A DNA stretch of 64,000 nucleotides. Origin: Cellulomonas sp. HZM (GTDB taxonomy: Bacteria; Actinomycetota; Actinomycetes; Actinomycetales; Cellulomonadaceae). This document shows, one piece after another, positions 8,408 to 19,200 of the stretch (positions are counted from its first letter, which is position 1; every line of letters starts with the position of its first letter). A program made the position numbers and the translations under genes. The stretch spans positions 78,336 to 142,335 of the forward strand of contig NZ_JEOE01000005.1 in the NCBI RefSeq assembly GCF_000708885.1, written 5' to 3'. The notes beneath the pieces were generated by a model. It did not search any database and was not told the DNA's origin. It saw only the letters and a list, made by a program, of their open reading frames with translations.

Positions 8408-9424
8408 TCAGTGCGGCGCGGCCGCGGTCGACTCCCGGACGACGAGCTCGAGGTCGAACAGGAGCTCCGAGTTCTGCGCGGGAGCCCCGTCGATCCGGGC
8501 GACGAGGGTGTCGACGGTCGCGCGCGCCATCGCCTCGATCGGCTGCCGCACGGTGGTCAGCGGAGGGTTGGTCCACGCGACGAACGGCGAGTCGTCGTAC
8601 CCGATCACCGAGACGTCGCGCGGCACGGACAGGCCACGCTGGCGTGCGGCGCGCAGCGCCCCGAGGGCCATGACGTCGGACGCGCACAGGATCGCGGTGT
8701 GCCCGGACTCGAGCAGCCGGGTCGCCGCGGACTGGCCGCCCTCGACCGTGTAGAACGAGATCGCGACGTGCTCGTCGGCGGTCGTCTCGTCGGCCAGGCC
8801 GTGCGCGACGAGCTGCTCGTGGAACGCGTCGATCTTGCGCTGCGCGGGCACGAACCGGCGCGGCCCGACGACGAGCCCGATGCGCGAGTGGCCCAGGCTG
8901 ACGAGGTGGCGCACCGCCATGGCGACGCCCGCGGCGTCGTCGGCCGAGACGAACGGCGCCTCGATCGCGGGCGAGTACCCGTTGATGAGCACCATCGGCA
9001 TGCCGCTCGACGTCAGCCGCCGGTAGCGGCCGGGGTCGGCCTCGGTGTCGGCGTGCCGGCCCGAGACGAACACTATGCCGTCGACCTTGTGGTGCAGCAG
9101 GGTCTCGACGTACTCGTCCTCGGTGGTCCCGCCGGGTGACTGCGTGCACAGCAGCGGTGTGAACCCGTGCCCGGCGAGCAGCGTCTCGATGGTCTGGGCG
9201 AACGCGGGGAAGACGGGGTTGGTGAGCTCCGGCACGACGAGGCCGACGAGCCCGGCGGGCTCGTTGCGCAGCGTGGCGGGGCGCTCGTAGCCGAGCACGT
9301 CGAGGGCGGCGAGCACACGCTGGCGGGCGTCGTCGGAGACCCCGGGCTTGCCGTTGACGACGCGCGAGACCGTCGAGATGCTCACGCCCGCCTGCTCGGC
9401 GAGGTCGGTGAGGCGAGTACGCAC
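8408..9424 (-). CDS. LacI-family regulator, probably of maltose/starch genes
   Basis: The 338-residue protein has an N-terminal LacI helix-turn-helix (LTDLAEQAGVSISTVSRVVN), a hinge region, and a periplasmic-binding-protein-like sensor (GLVVPELTNPVFPAFAQ, GLVVGPRRF, SVIGYDDSPFVAWTNPPLTTVRQP). It is divergent from the secreted amylase gene, and palindromes resembling LacI sites lie between them, so it probably controls that gene, as MalR/Reg1 proteins do in actinomycetes. GTG 9424 follows TACTCT (9431-9436) by 6 nt, suggesting a leaderless mRNA. Confidence 0.88.
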   Translation of the reverse strand: MRTRLTDLAEQAGVSISTVSRVVNGKPGVSDDARQRVLAALDVLGYERPATLRNEPAGLVGLVVPELTNPVFPAFAQTIETLLAGHGFTPLLCTQSPGGTTEDEYVETLLHHKVDGIVFVSGRHADTEADPGRYRRLTSSGMPMVLINGYSPAIEAPFVSADDAAGVAMAVRHLVSLGHSRIGLVVGPRRFVPAQRKIDAFHEQLVAHGLADETTADEHVAISFYTVEGGQSAATRLLESGHTAILCASDVMALGALRAARQRGLSVPRDVSVIGYDDSPFVAWTNPPLTTVRQPIEAMARATVDTLVARIDGAPAQNSELLFDLELVVRESTAAAPH

Positions 9425-9532
9425 CCTCGGAGAGTACGGGAGCGCTCCCCGACACCGGGGGACCGAGGGCCCGGGACGCGTGCGCGTCACCCGGCAGGAC
9501 GAGTCTCTCGACCGGTCCGCCCGGCTTTGCTA

Positions 9533-9573
9533 CGTTTGCGCAAACGCGCTGGCATTTGCAGCAACCCTTGCAG
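9533..9573 (+). promoter_or_regulatory. Operator cluster upstream of the amylase
   Basis: A perfect 14-nt palindrome CGTTTGCGCAAACG (9533-9546) has the central CG of LacI-family operators. Just downstream are direct repeats TTTGCAG (9555-9561) and CTTGCAG (9567-9573), 12 bp apart. CTTGCAG direct repeats are known in Streptomyces amylase promoters controlled by MalR/Reg1. Binding by the adjacent regulator is inferred. Confidence 0.6.
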
Positions 9574-9679
9574 TGGCACGCGTCGTCCACGCCCTGGCAG
9601 GCCGACACGGCCGCGCGGCAGCGACCGCCCACGGGCACCCCGACCGGCAACGACGCCGGTCGTCCCGGAAGGAAACCGC

Positions 9680-11773
9680 ATGCGCACCACCGCACCGCAG
9701 CGTTGGGCCCGGCGCCTGACTGCGCTGTCCCTCTCGGCCGTCCTGGCCGTCGGGGCGCTCGTCGCCCTGCAGGGGAACGACACCGCCTCCGCGTCCGCCC
9801 CGAAGACCGCCAAGGGTGACGCGATCCTCAACCTGTTCCAGTGGACGTGGCCGGCCGTCGCGTCCGAGTGCACGTCCACGATCGGACCCGAGGGGTTCGC
9901 CTACGTGCAGGTCTCACCGCCCCAGGAGAGCATCCAGGGCACGCAGTGGTGGACCTCGTACCAGCCCGTCAGCTACAAGCTCGACTCGAAGCTCGGCAAC
10001 CGCGCCCAGTTCGCGGACATGGTCGCGACCTGCAAGGCCGCGGGCGTCGGCGTGATCGTCGACGCCGTGATCAACCACATGGCGGGCGTCGGCCGCACCG
10101 GCACGGGGACCGGCGGGTCGTCGTTCGGCGACGACAGCTTCCCCGCGGTGCCGTACGGCTACGGCGACTTCAACGACTGCCGCACCAACATCTCGAACTA
10201 CGGCGACCGGTACCAGGTGCAGAGCTGCCGGCTCGTCGGCCTGCAGGACCTGCGCACGGGCTCGGACTACGTGCGCGACAAGATCGCGGGCTACCTGAAC
10301 GACCTCATCGGCCTCGGCGTCGCGGGCTTCCGCATCGACGCGGCCAAGCACATCCCGGCGTCCGACCTCGTCGCGATCAAGCAGCGCCTGAGCAACCCCG
10401 GCATCTACTGGGTGCAGGAGGTGATCGGTGCGTCCGGCGAACCGATCCAGCCGTCCGAGTACCTCGGCACGGGTGACTCGCACGAGTTCAGCTACGCACG
10501 CACGCTCAAGTCGCGGTTCGACGGCAACATCGCCGACCTCAAGAACGTCGCGAACGGGCTGCTGCCCTCGGCGAACGCGGGTGTCTTCGTCGACAACCAC
10601 GACACCGAGCGCAACGGCGAGACGATGAGCTACAAGTGGGGCGCCAAGTACAAGCTGGCCAACACGTTCATGCTCTCCTACCCGTACGGCTCGCCCGCGG
10701 TGTACTCGGGCTACACGTTCACCGACACCGACGCCGGTGCACCCGGCGCGTCCGCGACGAGCGTGCCCGCCGCCGATTGCTCGAGCAGTGCGTGGACCTG
10801 CGTGCAGCGCTGGACCGAGACCCGCGGCATGGTCGCGTTCCACAACACGGTCGGCGACGCCGCGCTCACCAACTGGTACGACGACGGCGCCAACCTCGTC
10901 GCGTACGGCCGCGGGGCCAAGGGCTACGTGGTGATCAACAACGCGTCGAACGCCGTCACGCGCACCTACACGACGTCGCTGCCCGACGGGACCTACTGCG
11001 ACGTCGTCGCGGCGAGCGACTGCTCGCGCACGGTGGCGGTCCGCGGCGGCACGTTCAGCGCGACCGTGCCGGCCTACGGCGCCCTCGCGCTGCACGTCGG
11101 TGCTCTCTCCGGGACGACGTCGACACCGACGCCCACCACGACCGCCGGCACGTCGACCACGGTGTACTACTCGACCGCAGCAGGATGGGGTGCCTACAAG
11201 ATCCACTACAAGGTGGGCAGCGGCTCGTGGACCACGGTCCCGGGCGAGGCCATGACCGCGGCCTGCACCGGCTGGGTGAGCAAGCAGGTCGCGTCGGGCG
11301 GGTCGACCGTCACGGCCGCGTTCAACGACGGCAACGGCACGTGGGACAACAACGGCGGCAAGGACTACGCGCTCAGCGGCTCCGTGGTCGCGGTCAAGGG
11401 CGGGGCGGTCACGACGAGCGACCCGTGCGGGACGACGAGCACGCCCACCCCGACTCCCACCGCGACGCCGACGTCCACCACGGCCGCGCTCGCGTTCAGC
11501 GTGACCGCGACGACGAGCTGGGGCCAGAACCTGTTCGTCGTCGGCGACGTCGCGGCGCTCGGCGCGTGGGACACGTCGAAGGCCGTCGCGCTGTCGTCGG
11601 CCGCGTACCCGGTGTGGCGCGCGAGCGTCCAGCTCCCCGCGGGGACGGCCGTGCAGTACAAGTACGTCCGCAAGGACGCGACGGGCGCGGTGACGTGGGA
11701 GAGCGGCGCGAACCGCACGGCGACCGTCCCCGCGAGCGGGACGCTCTCGCTCGCCGACACCTGGCGAGGCTGA
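9680..11773 (+). CDS. Secreted GH13 alpha-amylase with two starch-binding modules
   Basis: The 697-residue protein starts with a signal peptide (about 1-40, ending ASASA). The GH13 barrel carries nucleophile Asp220 (GFRIDAAKH), acid/base Glu247 (WVQEVIG) and Asp308 (FVDNHDTERN), with calcium-site AVINHMAG, close to animal/Streptomyces-type amylases. An all-beta domain C follows, then Thr/Pro linkers joining a CBM25-like module (about 487-587, starting TTVYYSTAAGWGAYKIHY) and a CBM20 module (about 600-697, NLFVVGDVAALGAWD). It hydrolyses internal alpha-1,4 bonds of starch outside the cell. ATG 9680 has GGAAGGAAA upstream. It is probably repressed by the divergent LacI protein. Confidence 0.95.
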   Translation: MRTTAPQRWARRLTALSLSAVLAVGALVALQGNDTASASAPKTAKGDAILNLFQWTWPAVASECTSTIGPEGFAYVQVSPPQESIQGTQWWTSYQPVSYKLDSKLGNRAQFADMVATCKAAGVGVIVDAVINHMAGVGRTGTGTGGSSFGDDSFPAVPYGYGDFNDCRTNISNYGDRYQVQSCRLVGLQDLRTGSDYVRDKIAGYLNDLIGLGVAGFRIDAAKHIPASDLVAIKQRLSNPGIYWVQEVIGASGEPIQPSEYLGTGDSHEFSYARTLKSRFDGNIADLKNVANGLLPSANAGVFVDNHDTERNGETMSYKWGAKYKLANTFMLSYPYGSPAVYSGYTFTDTDAGAPGASATSVPAADCSSSAWTCVQRWTETRGMVAFHNTVGDAALTNWYDDGANLVAYGRGAKGYVVINNASNAVTRTYTTSLPDGTYCDVVAASDCSRTVAVRGGTFSATVPAYGALALHVGALSGTTSTPTPTTTAGTSTTVYYSTAAGWGAYKIHYKVGSGSWTTVPGEAMTAACTGWVSKQVASGGSTVTAAFNDGNGTWDNNGGKDYALSGSVVAVKGGAVTTSDPCGTTSTPTPTPTATPTSTTAALAFSVTATTSWGQNLFVVGDVAALGAWDTSKAVALSSAAYPVWRASVQLPAGTAVQYKYVRKDATGAVTWESGANRTATVPASGTLSLADTWRG

Positions 11774-11778
11774 CCAGG

Positions 11779-11816
11779 GCCGGTGGCGCGGACCGCGACA
11801 GGTCCGCGCCACCGGC
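11779..11816 (+). terminator. Bidirectional hairpin terminator
   Basis: Perfect 16-nt arms GCCGGTGGCGCGGACC (11779-11794) and GGTCCGCGCCACCGGC (11801-11816) with a 6-nt loop, between the convergent amylase and crcB genes. Confidence 0.8.
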
Positions 11817-11834
11817 GCACGGGTCAAGCGCCGG

Positions 11835-12194
11835 TCACGCGCCGCTCAGCAGCAGACCCGCCCAGCACGCCGCGACGCTGAGCAGCAGCATCCCGCCCGC
11901 GTGCACCGCGGCCCCCCAGGGGCGCCCCGCGCGCAGCAGGCGCGCACCCTCGACGCTCGCGGTGCTGAACGTCGAGTAGCCGCCCAGGAAGCCGGTGCCG
12001 AGCACGGTCCGCAGGTCGTCGTGGCCGACGAGCAACCAGCCCGCGAGCAGCCCGATCGCGAGGCATGCGGTGACGTTCACCGCGATCGTCCCGAGCGGCA
12101 CCGCGGCCCGCAGGCGGCGCCCGACGAACGAGTCGAGCCAGAACCGGCACGCCGCACCGATCCCGCCGGCGAGCGCCAGCAGCACCCACGTCAT
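11835..12194 (-). CDS. crcB: Fluoride channel subunit CrcB/Fluc (second of pair)
   Basis: The 119-residue protein has four helices and the Fluc signatures GGIGAACRFWLDS and GTGFLGGYSTFSTASVEG, the latter forming the central sodium site and fluoride pore. It exports F- passively across the membrane. It starts inside the stop codon of the upstream crcB (ATGA overlap), so the two are translated together. Two unlike copies side by side suggest an antiparallel heterodimer, as known for paired crcB genes in other Gram-positive bacteria. Confidence 0.92.
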   Translation of the reverse strand: MTWVLLALAGGIGAACRFWLDSFVGRRLRAAVPLGTIAVNVTACLAIGLLAGWLLVGHDDLRTVLGTGFLGGYSTFSTASVEGARLLRAGRPWGAAVHAGGMLLLSVAACWAGLLLSGA

Positions 12195-12580
12195 GCGGCC
12201 GCCCTCCGCTGCGCGAGCGCCATGCCGGCCCCGGCGGCCGCGATGCCGACGACGACGCTGACCAGCGCGTAGGAGAACCCGACCGCGGCGTGGCCACCGC
12301 GCACCAGGCGGTCCGTCTCGAGCACGAACGTGCTGTACGTGGTGAAGCCGCCGACGATCCCGGTGCCGACTCCGAGCCGGACGGTCCTGCGCACGCCCTC
12401 GTCGGGTCCGCGCACCGCGAGCGACTGCAGCAGCAGCCCGAGCACGAACGACCCGACGAGGTTGATGACGAAGGTGGTCCAGGGCCAGCTCCCCGCGCGC
12501 GCGGGGAACCAGGTCTCGAGCGCGGCGCGTGCGGTGGTGCCGAGCGCCCCCCCGAGCACGATCCACGCGACGACGGGCAC
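12191..12580 (-). CDS. crcB: Fluoride channel subunit CrcB/Fluc (first of pair)
   Basis: The 129-residue four-helix protein carries GGALGTTARAALETW, the Asn-containing TTFVINLVGSFVLG and GIVGGFTTYSTFVLE, all Fluc family marks. GTG 12580 (VPVVAWIVLGG) begins just after the stop of the upstream stress-protein gene. The last 4 nt overlap the second crcB. It probably pairs with that product to make a fluoride exporter. No fluoride riboswitch was recognised upstream. Confidence 0.9.
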   Translation of the reverse strand: MPVVAWIVLGGALGTTARAALETWFPARAGSWPWTTFVINLVGSFVLGLLLQSLAVRGPDEGVRRTVRLGVGTGIVGGFTTYSTFVLETDRLVRGGHAAVGFSYALVSVVVGIAAAGAGMALAQRRAAA

Positions 12581-12585
12581 GCGGG

Positions 12586-13128
12586 TCAGTCGTCCCACGC
12601 CGTGCGTGCCTTCCAGTCGACGACGCTGAGCGGCACCGTGAGCACCGGGCGGTGCTGGTGCCGCGCGAGGCGCATCGGCACCGAGGTGTCGACGAGCTCG
12701 CGCAGGCGCGTGCCCGGACCCGCGGCGCTCGCGCCCACGACGTACAGCGCGGCGTCGACCGCACGGGCGAGGTGGGTCAGCGAGCGGTCGGGGCGCCCGG
12801 CCAGGTAGCGCAGCTCCCAGCTCACGTCCTGGCCGTCGAGCACGCGCGTCAGGTAGGCGTGCAGCTCGTCGTGCGTGCGCTTCCACGACTCGTCGCCCGA
12901 GTCGGGGTCGATCGGGGAGTGGCTCACCGAGCCGTCGGCGTGCTCGGCGTCGACGACGCGAGCGGTGTCGACGTACGCGAACCACAGCGTGCCGCCCGTC
13001 GCGCGCGCCCAGGACGCAGCCGTGAGGGCGACGAGCTCGGGCTGCCCCGGGACGATCCCGACGACGGCGCCGTGCCCGGCGACCTCGACGAGCCGCTCGG
13101 GGCTCGGCTGGGGTACCTCGTGGTGCAC
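12586..13128 (-). CDS. Universal stress protein (UspA) domain protein
   Basis: The 180-residue protein has a single UspA-like alpha/beta domain: VVGIVPGQPELVALTAASWARA at the N-terminus, and a C-terminal ALYVVGASAAGPGTRLRELV that resembles the nucleotide-binding G-2X-G-9X-G region, ending HRPVLTVPL. It may bind ATP and act in stress responses. GTG 13128 has GGAGGA 6 nt upstream. It heads an apparent operon with the two crcB genes. A very long antisense frame that continues into the next gene is not real. Confidence 0.82.
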   Translation of the reverse strand: MHHEVPQPSPERLVEVAGHGAVVGIVPGQPELVALTAASWARATGGTLWFAYVDTARVVDAEHADGSVSHSPIDPDSGDESWKRTHDELHAYLTRVLDGQDVSWELRYLAGRPDRSLTHLARAVDAALYVVGASAAGPGTRLRELVDTSVPMRLARHQHRPVLTVPLSVVDWKARTAWDD

Positions 13129-13260
13129 GGCGTCCTCCGGTCGCTGGTCCTCCCCGCACCTTACGGCCGCGCACCACGGCGCGGGTGATTCCGGTCGCAT
13201 CGCGGCACGGCAGGAGGTGCGGCCCTGGAGAACTGGACAGTTGCCCGGCACAATGCGGAG

Positions 13261-16200
13261 GTGCTCCGTCACCGCAGGTCCTGGACCATCACCCGCGCCG
13301 TCGCGGTGGCCGCGACGACGGCCCTCGTCGCCGTCCTGCTCGGACCGCTCGACGCCGCGGTCGCGGCGCCCGGCATCACGGCGACCAAGAGCGCGGACGG
13401 GGAGTCGCTCGCGGGAGCGCCGATCGCCTACACCCTCACGGCGCGCAACCCGTCGAGCAACGCGGACGCCGTGGACGAGTACAACGTCTCGTTCCGCGAC
13501 CAGCTCGCTCCGGGGCTGACGTACGTGGGTCCGACGACGCCCGCGAGCGCCGGCGAACCGACCGTGCACACCGACGCCGTGACGGGCGCCCAGACCCTCG
13601 TGTGGTCGAACGTCAGCGACCTCTCGGTCGACGGGTCCATCGCGATCCACTACTCCGTGCAGCCGGACCCGGCGGTGTTCCCCGTCGGGTCCACCGTCAC
13701 CGACACCGCCTCGGCGTACGCCTCGAACGACCCGTTCACGGTCCCCGCGTTCGACGACTCCGGCGTCTTCGTGCCCGACGCCGCGGTGCAGCAGACGAGC
13801 ACCGGCACCACCGCGACGACGATGAGCGGCGTCTCGGTCGAGAAGTCGGAGCCCAGCCCGGAGGGCGAGCTGCTGCGCGGCGTCCACGACCACCCGACCG
13901 TGTTCACGCTGCATGCCCGCACGACGCGCCTCGCCGGCAGCGACGACGTCGTGCTCGTCGACTACCTCCCGGCCGCGCTCGAGTTCCTGGGCTGCGGCGG
14001 CGTCGACAACTCGTCGGCACCCGAGTACGTGGGCGCTCCGTCGCTCACGGCGACGCCCACGCCGGCGGGCTGCCGCCAGCCGGATGCGGTGTCGACGGTC
14101 GTGAACCCGGCGCCGACCGGCTCGACGACGTACCCCCCGGGCACCTACACGCGCGTCGAGTGGGACCTGGGCGACCTCCCCGCGAACGCCGACGTGACCA
14201 TCCGGTACGCCGCGGGCGTGCCGCTGCGCGCGAACGTGGCGTGGGCAGCACCGGCTCCCGCCGACGACGAGCAGATCGCCAACCTCGACAACAACACCGG
14301 CCCCTCGACCCGCGAGACGCTGACGGAGCAGTCTGCGACCAACGTCGCGCGCATCGACGGCACGTACACCGGGCCCCTCGCGCCGGGCTCCGTCGCGCGC
14401 GCCGGGTCGAGCGACAGCACCACGGTCACCCTGGAGGACCTCGCGATCCAGAAGGGGGTCTCTCCTGACGACTTCACGGTCAACGGGCGTGTCACGTACA
14501 CCGTCAAGGTCTCGACCAGCGAGTACACGTCCGCGTCGGACGTCGTGCTCACGGACACCGTCCCGGACGGCGTCTGCCCCCTCGGACCGGACGGCACCAA
14601 CTACACGAGCGCGTCGATCCCGAACTGCGCGGGGTCGGACGCGACGGCTCCGCAGAACGCGACGTTCGACTCCGTCACGCAGAACCCGGACGGCACGTTC
14701 ACGGTCGTGCTCGACCCGCTCGTGCTCGACCCGAGCGGCACGACCACGATCACCTACTACGGCACGATGCTGCCGACGTACATCGGCAGCGGTGACCCCA
14801 CGGCGACCGGCGACTCGTTCACCAACAACGTCGACGCGGCCGGGACCACCACCCCGATCGCGGGCACGGGTGAGACCGGGACGCAGGGGGTGCTCGACAG
14901 CTCGAGCGCCACGCAGGGCTCGGGCAGCCTGACGATCGACAAGCTCATCGCCCCCAGGTCGTTGTCCGGCGGCACCGCGTGCCCGACGGACCTGAGCGAG
15001 TACGGGGAGCCGGGCGACTTCTCCGCCGACGAGATCTCCCTGATGCGCGGGGACACGATCTGCTTCGCGCTCGTCGCGAACTTCCCCGAGCGCACCCAGA
15101 CCCGCAACCCGCTCGTGACGGACTACCTGCCGCCGGGCTTCACGTACGTGGCGGGCACCGCTCAGCAGGCGAGCACCGCCGTCGCCGCGCCGTTCACCGT
15201 GACGTCCGGCTCCTCGACGGTCCGGTTCACCATCGGCACCCCCGAGGCGGGCGGCCGCTACGTGCCGCCGAACGCGGTGTTCGCCGCGGTCTTCCAGGCG
15301 AGGCTGTCGCAGACGCCGACCGGCTCCTCGCCGCTGCAGCGCAGCAACCTCATGAAGCTGGTGGTCGCGAACACGGCGGGCCAGACGGAGTCGTTCCGCG
15401 ACCAGCTCGAGCTGACGGTGGTCCCCGTGGCGCCGTTGGGCGTCGTGAAGGGCGTCGAGTCCGTCGACGACCCCGCCACCGGCCCGAACGGGCTGAACAG
15501 CGACGTCGACGGCGTCCCGGTCCACGAGGGCTCCAAGGTCACGTTCCGCGTCGACCTCACCAACAAGGGGACCGCGGCGACGCAGACGGACTACGCGATC
15601 GGTGCGTCCGACGTGTGGGACGTGCTGCCGCAGCAGATCGACTGCACGGACATCGACCTGGCGTCGGTGCACACGTTGCCCTCGGTCGCGGGCGTCACGG
15701 TGACCTGCACCGACCCCGGCGACCCGGGGCACCCGACGTTCGCGGGCTCGACGCTCGCCAGCCTGCTGCGGGTGACGTTCCCCGCCGTCACCGCGGCGAA
15801 CGTCGGCACGGCAGGGATCGCTCCCGGCGGCTCCGTGTCGGTCCTCTACACCGCGACCGTCCGCACGCCGAGCAGCCTCGGCACCACGCTGCGCAACACC
15901 GCCTACGTGCACAGCTACCAGGCCGTGACCAACTCGGGCGACGCGGCGACGTTCTACCCGAAGGACAACGTCGACACGACGATCCCCGTCACGCAGCAGG
16001 ACGCGCCCGCGGCGAGCGACCCCTCGTCGGTGGTCGTGCCGAGCGCGACCGTGGCGAAGACGGCGACGACGTCGATCGACGAGAACAACAACAACCTGAC
16101 CTCGCAGGCGACCGTCGGCGAGATCGTCACGTACACGTACTCGGTGACGATCCCGAAGCACACGTCGGCGTACTCCGGGGTGCTGTCGGACACGCTGCCC

Positions 16201-19200
16201 ACGGGCCTGACGCTCGTGCCGGGCAGCGCCACGCTGGCCTTCTCGCCCGACGCCTCGGCTCCCGCGACGACCGCGCCCGCTCCCGCCGGCGTCACCCTCG
16301 ACCCCGCGACCGGCACGCTGAGCCTCAGCGACGTCGGGCCGGGCTACACGTACTCGAACAGCACGGGCACCGACCAGCTGTTCGCGGTGACCGTGCGCAC
16401 GACGGTCACGGGCGCGGCGCTCAGCACCACCGCGAACAACCAGGTACGGACCAACACCGCGACGTTCGTGAGCCTCGACTCGGTCGGCGGCTCCGCGCGG
16501 CCGCCGGCGAGCGCGACCGTCAACGTGACGCTGCGGCAGCCGAACCTGGTGCTGACGAAGTTCTCGTCGGCCGTCGTCCCGGTGCCGGGCGGCACACCCG
16601 TCGTCTACACGCTGCGGGTGGCGAACGAGAACGCCAACGGGACGGCCACCAACCGCACGCCGCTGCACGAGACCACGGTGCAGGACTGCGTCCCGGCGGG
16701 CCTCGTCGTGACCAACCCCGGCACGGCGACCGTCGAGACGACGACGGCGCCGTGCGCCACGGGCGAGACCCGGCTCACGTGGTCCGTCGGCACGGTCGTC
16801 GCCGGCACGCCGGTGACGCTGACGTACACGGCGACCACGCCGACGTCCGCGGTCGGCGGCTCGGTCTACACCAACCACGCGAGCGCGCAGGGCTGGTCGG
16901 TGCCGGGCGGCTCGGCGACGAACGGCGCCCGGCAGTACACGTCGACGGCGACCTCTGACGTCCGCATCATCGGCGCCCTGGTCACGAAGACCGTGGACCC
17001 GTCGACCGCGACGATCGGCCAGCGCGTCTCGTGGACCCTCACGATGCTGCTGCCGGCGAACACGGCGTTCTACTACCCGACGATGATCGACTCGCTGCCG
17101 TCGGGCTTCGACGCCTCGTCGGTCACGCTCGACGACTTCACCTGCGAGATCCTCACGACGCCCGTCACGACGTGCGCCCCGGGGATCCACTTCCTGGCTC
17201 CGGTGCAGCAGGGCACGAACACGCTCATCGGCCTGTACTTCGCAGGTTCGGCGGGTGACCCGGCGCAGCGCGGCATCACGCTCGAGCTCTCGGGTGCCGT
17301 CGCCGACACCACGCCGGTCGCTGGGTCGCTTCTGACGAACACCGCGACGTCGAGGTGGGACACGTCGGACCACGGCGCGCCGACGTCCGTGACGGCCGCA
17401 CGCGACACGACGGGTGGCTCCGCGTCGGCCACCGTGCGCGTGCTCGAGCCCAGCCTGACCGTCGACAAGACGGTCGTGAGCACCACCCCGGCCCCGGCCG
17501 ACGTCTTCGCATACCGCATCCGGGTCACGAACGCGACGGGCAGCGACGTGAGCACGGCGTACTCGACCGTGGTCAAGGACGTCGTCCCGGCGGGCGTGGT
17601 CGTCGACCCGACGACGATCTCCGAGCCGGGTGCGCTGACCGGCGCCGACCCGGTGCTCGGCGGCGGGACGATCACGTGGACCCTCGACCGTGACGGCGAC
17701 GGCATCCAGCCCGGTCAGTTCACCGACCTGAGCTACGAGGCCAGGCTCGCACCCTCTGCGGAGATCACGACGGCGCGCCTGACCAACACCGCGACGATCT
17801 CGTCGTACCGGTCGCTCCTCGACGCCGGCCGCACGTACGCCGGGCCGTCGGACACCGCCGACGTGAGCCCGCACTTCCCGCACCTGACGACGACGAAGTC
17901 CACCGTGTCGACGAGCCCCGCGTACATCGGTGAGCCGTTCACGTGGAACATCCAGGTGACCAACGACGGCAACGCGCGCGCCTACGCCGTCGGTGCGACC
18001 GACCTGCTCCCGCCGGGCTGGGAGTACGTCGCGGGCTCGGCGACGGTCACGCTCGCGAGCGGGTCGCCGGTCCCGGCGGAGCCGGAGGTCGACGGGCGCA
18101 ACCTGACGTGGACGGACCTCGGCGGGCTCGACGGCGGGGTCGCGGCGAGCATCCGGTACCAGGCGAGGCCGACGGCGTCCGTGGTGACCGCCCCGGGCGT
18201 CGGCAGCGCCGTCCCGCACACCAACACCGCGCAGGCCTACGGCGAGGACGCGACGACGGCCACGGGGAACAAGACGGGTTCGTACGTCGGGCCCGCATCC
18301 ACCGCCTCGACGCACGTGGACGCGGCAGATCTCGTCGTGACCAAGACGCACTCCACGCCGGTGGTCGCGGGCCGCGACGCGACGTGGACGGTCACCGTGA
18401 AGAACAACGGTGCCGACACGGCCGTCGGCCCCTTCACGGTGACGGACGCGCTCCCGACGGGCCTCGGCTACGTCTCGGCGACGGGCCCCGGGTGGACCTG
18501 CACGCCGAGCGGGGGCGCGACCCCGACGACCGTGACCTGCACGCGCGGCACGACCACGACGACGCTCGCCGGCGGAGCGACCCTGCCGCTCATCACGGTG
18601 ACGACGAGCGTCCCCGCCGAGACTCTCGCGGGCACGACGTTCACCAACGGTGCGTCGGTGTCCGGCCGCACGTACGACCCGGTCCCGTCGAACAACTCCA
18701 CGACCGACACCGCCACGGTGACGGCCGCGGCCGACCTGCGCCTGACGAAGGGCCACACGGGCACCGCGGTCGCCGGGCAGCCGTTCACGTGGACGATCGA
18801 CGTCGCGAACCTCGGCCCGTCCGACTCGCAGCCGGACATCACCGTGACGGACACGCTCGCGAGCGGCACCACGTTCGTCTCGGGCAGCGGCGCGGGCTGG
18901 GACTGCTCGGCCTCCGGACAGCTCGTCACCTGCACGCGTGACACGCTCGTCGCGTCGGGTGCCTCGGCCCCGCAGATCGCGCTCACGGTGGACGTCGCGC
19001 CCTCGCGCACGGGCACCCTGGCCAACTCGGCGACGGTCGCGGGCACCACGCCGGACCCGGTGACGACCAACAACACGGGGACCGACCAGGTCACGGTCGG
19101 CACGTCGGCGGACCTCCAGCTCGAGAAGTCGCACGAGGGTGCGTTCGTCGCCGGCGCGACCGGAACGTACGTGCTCACGGTGCACAACATCGGCCCGTCC

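Noticed and set aside
12586..19185. 2,199-residue minus-strand frame
   Set aside because: It is the antisense shadow of the DUF11 gene, rich in Arg/Gly/Ala with no domain order; only its last 180 residues (the universal stress protein) are real.
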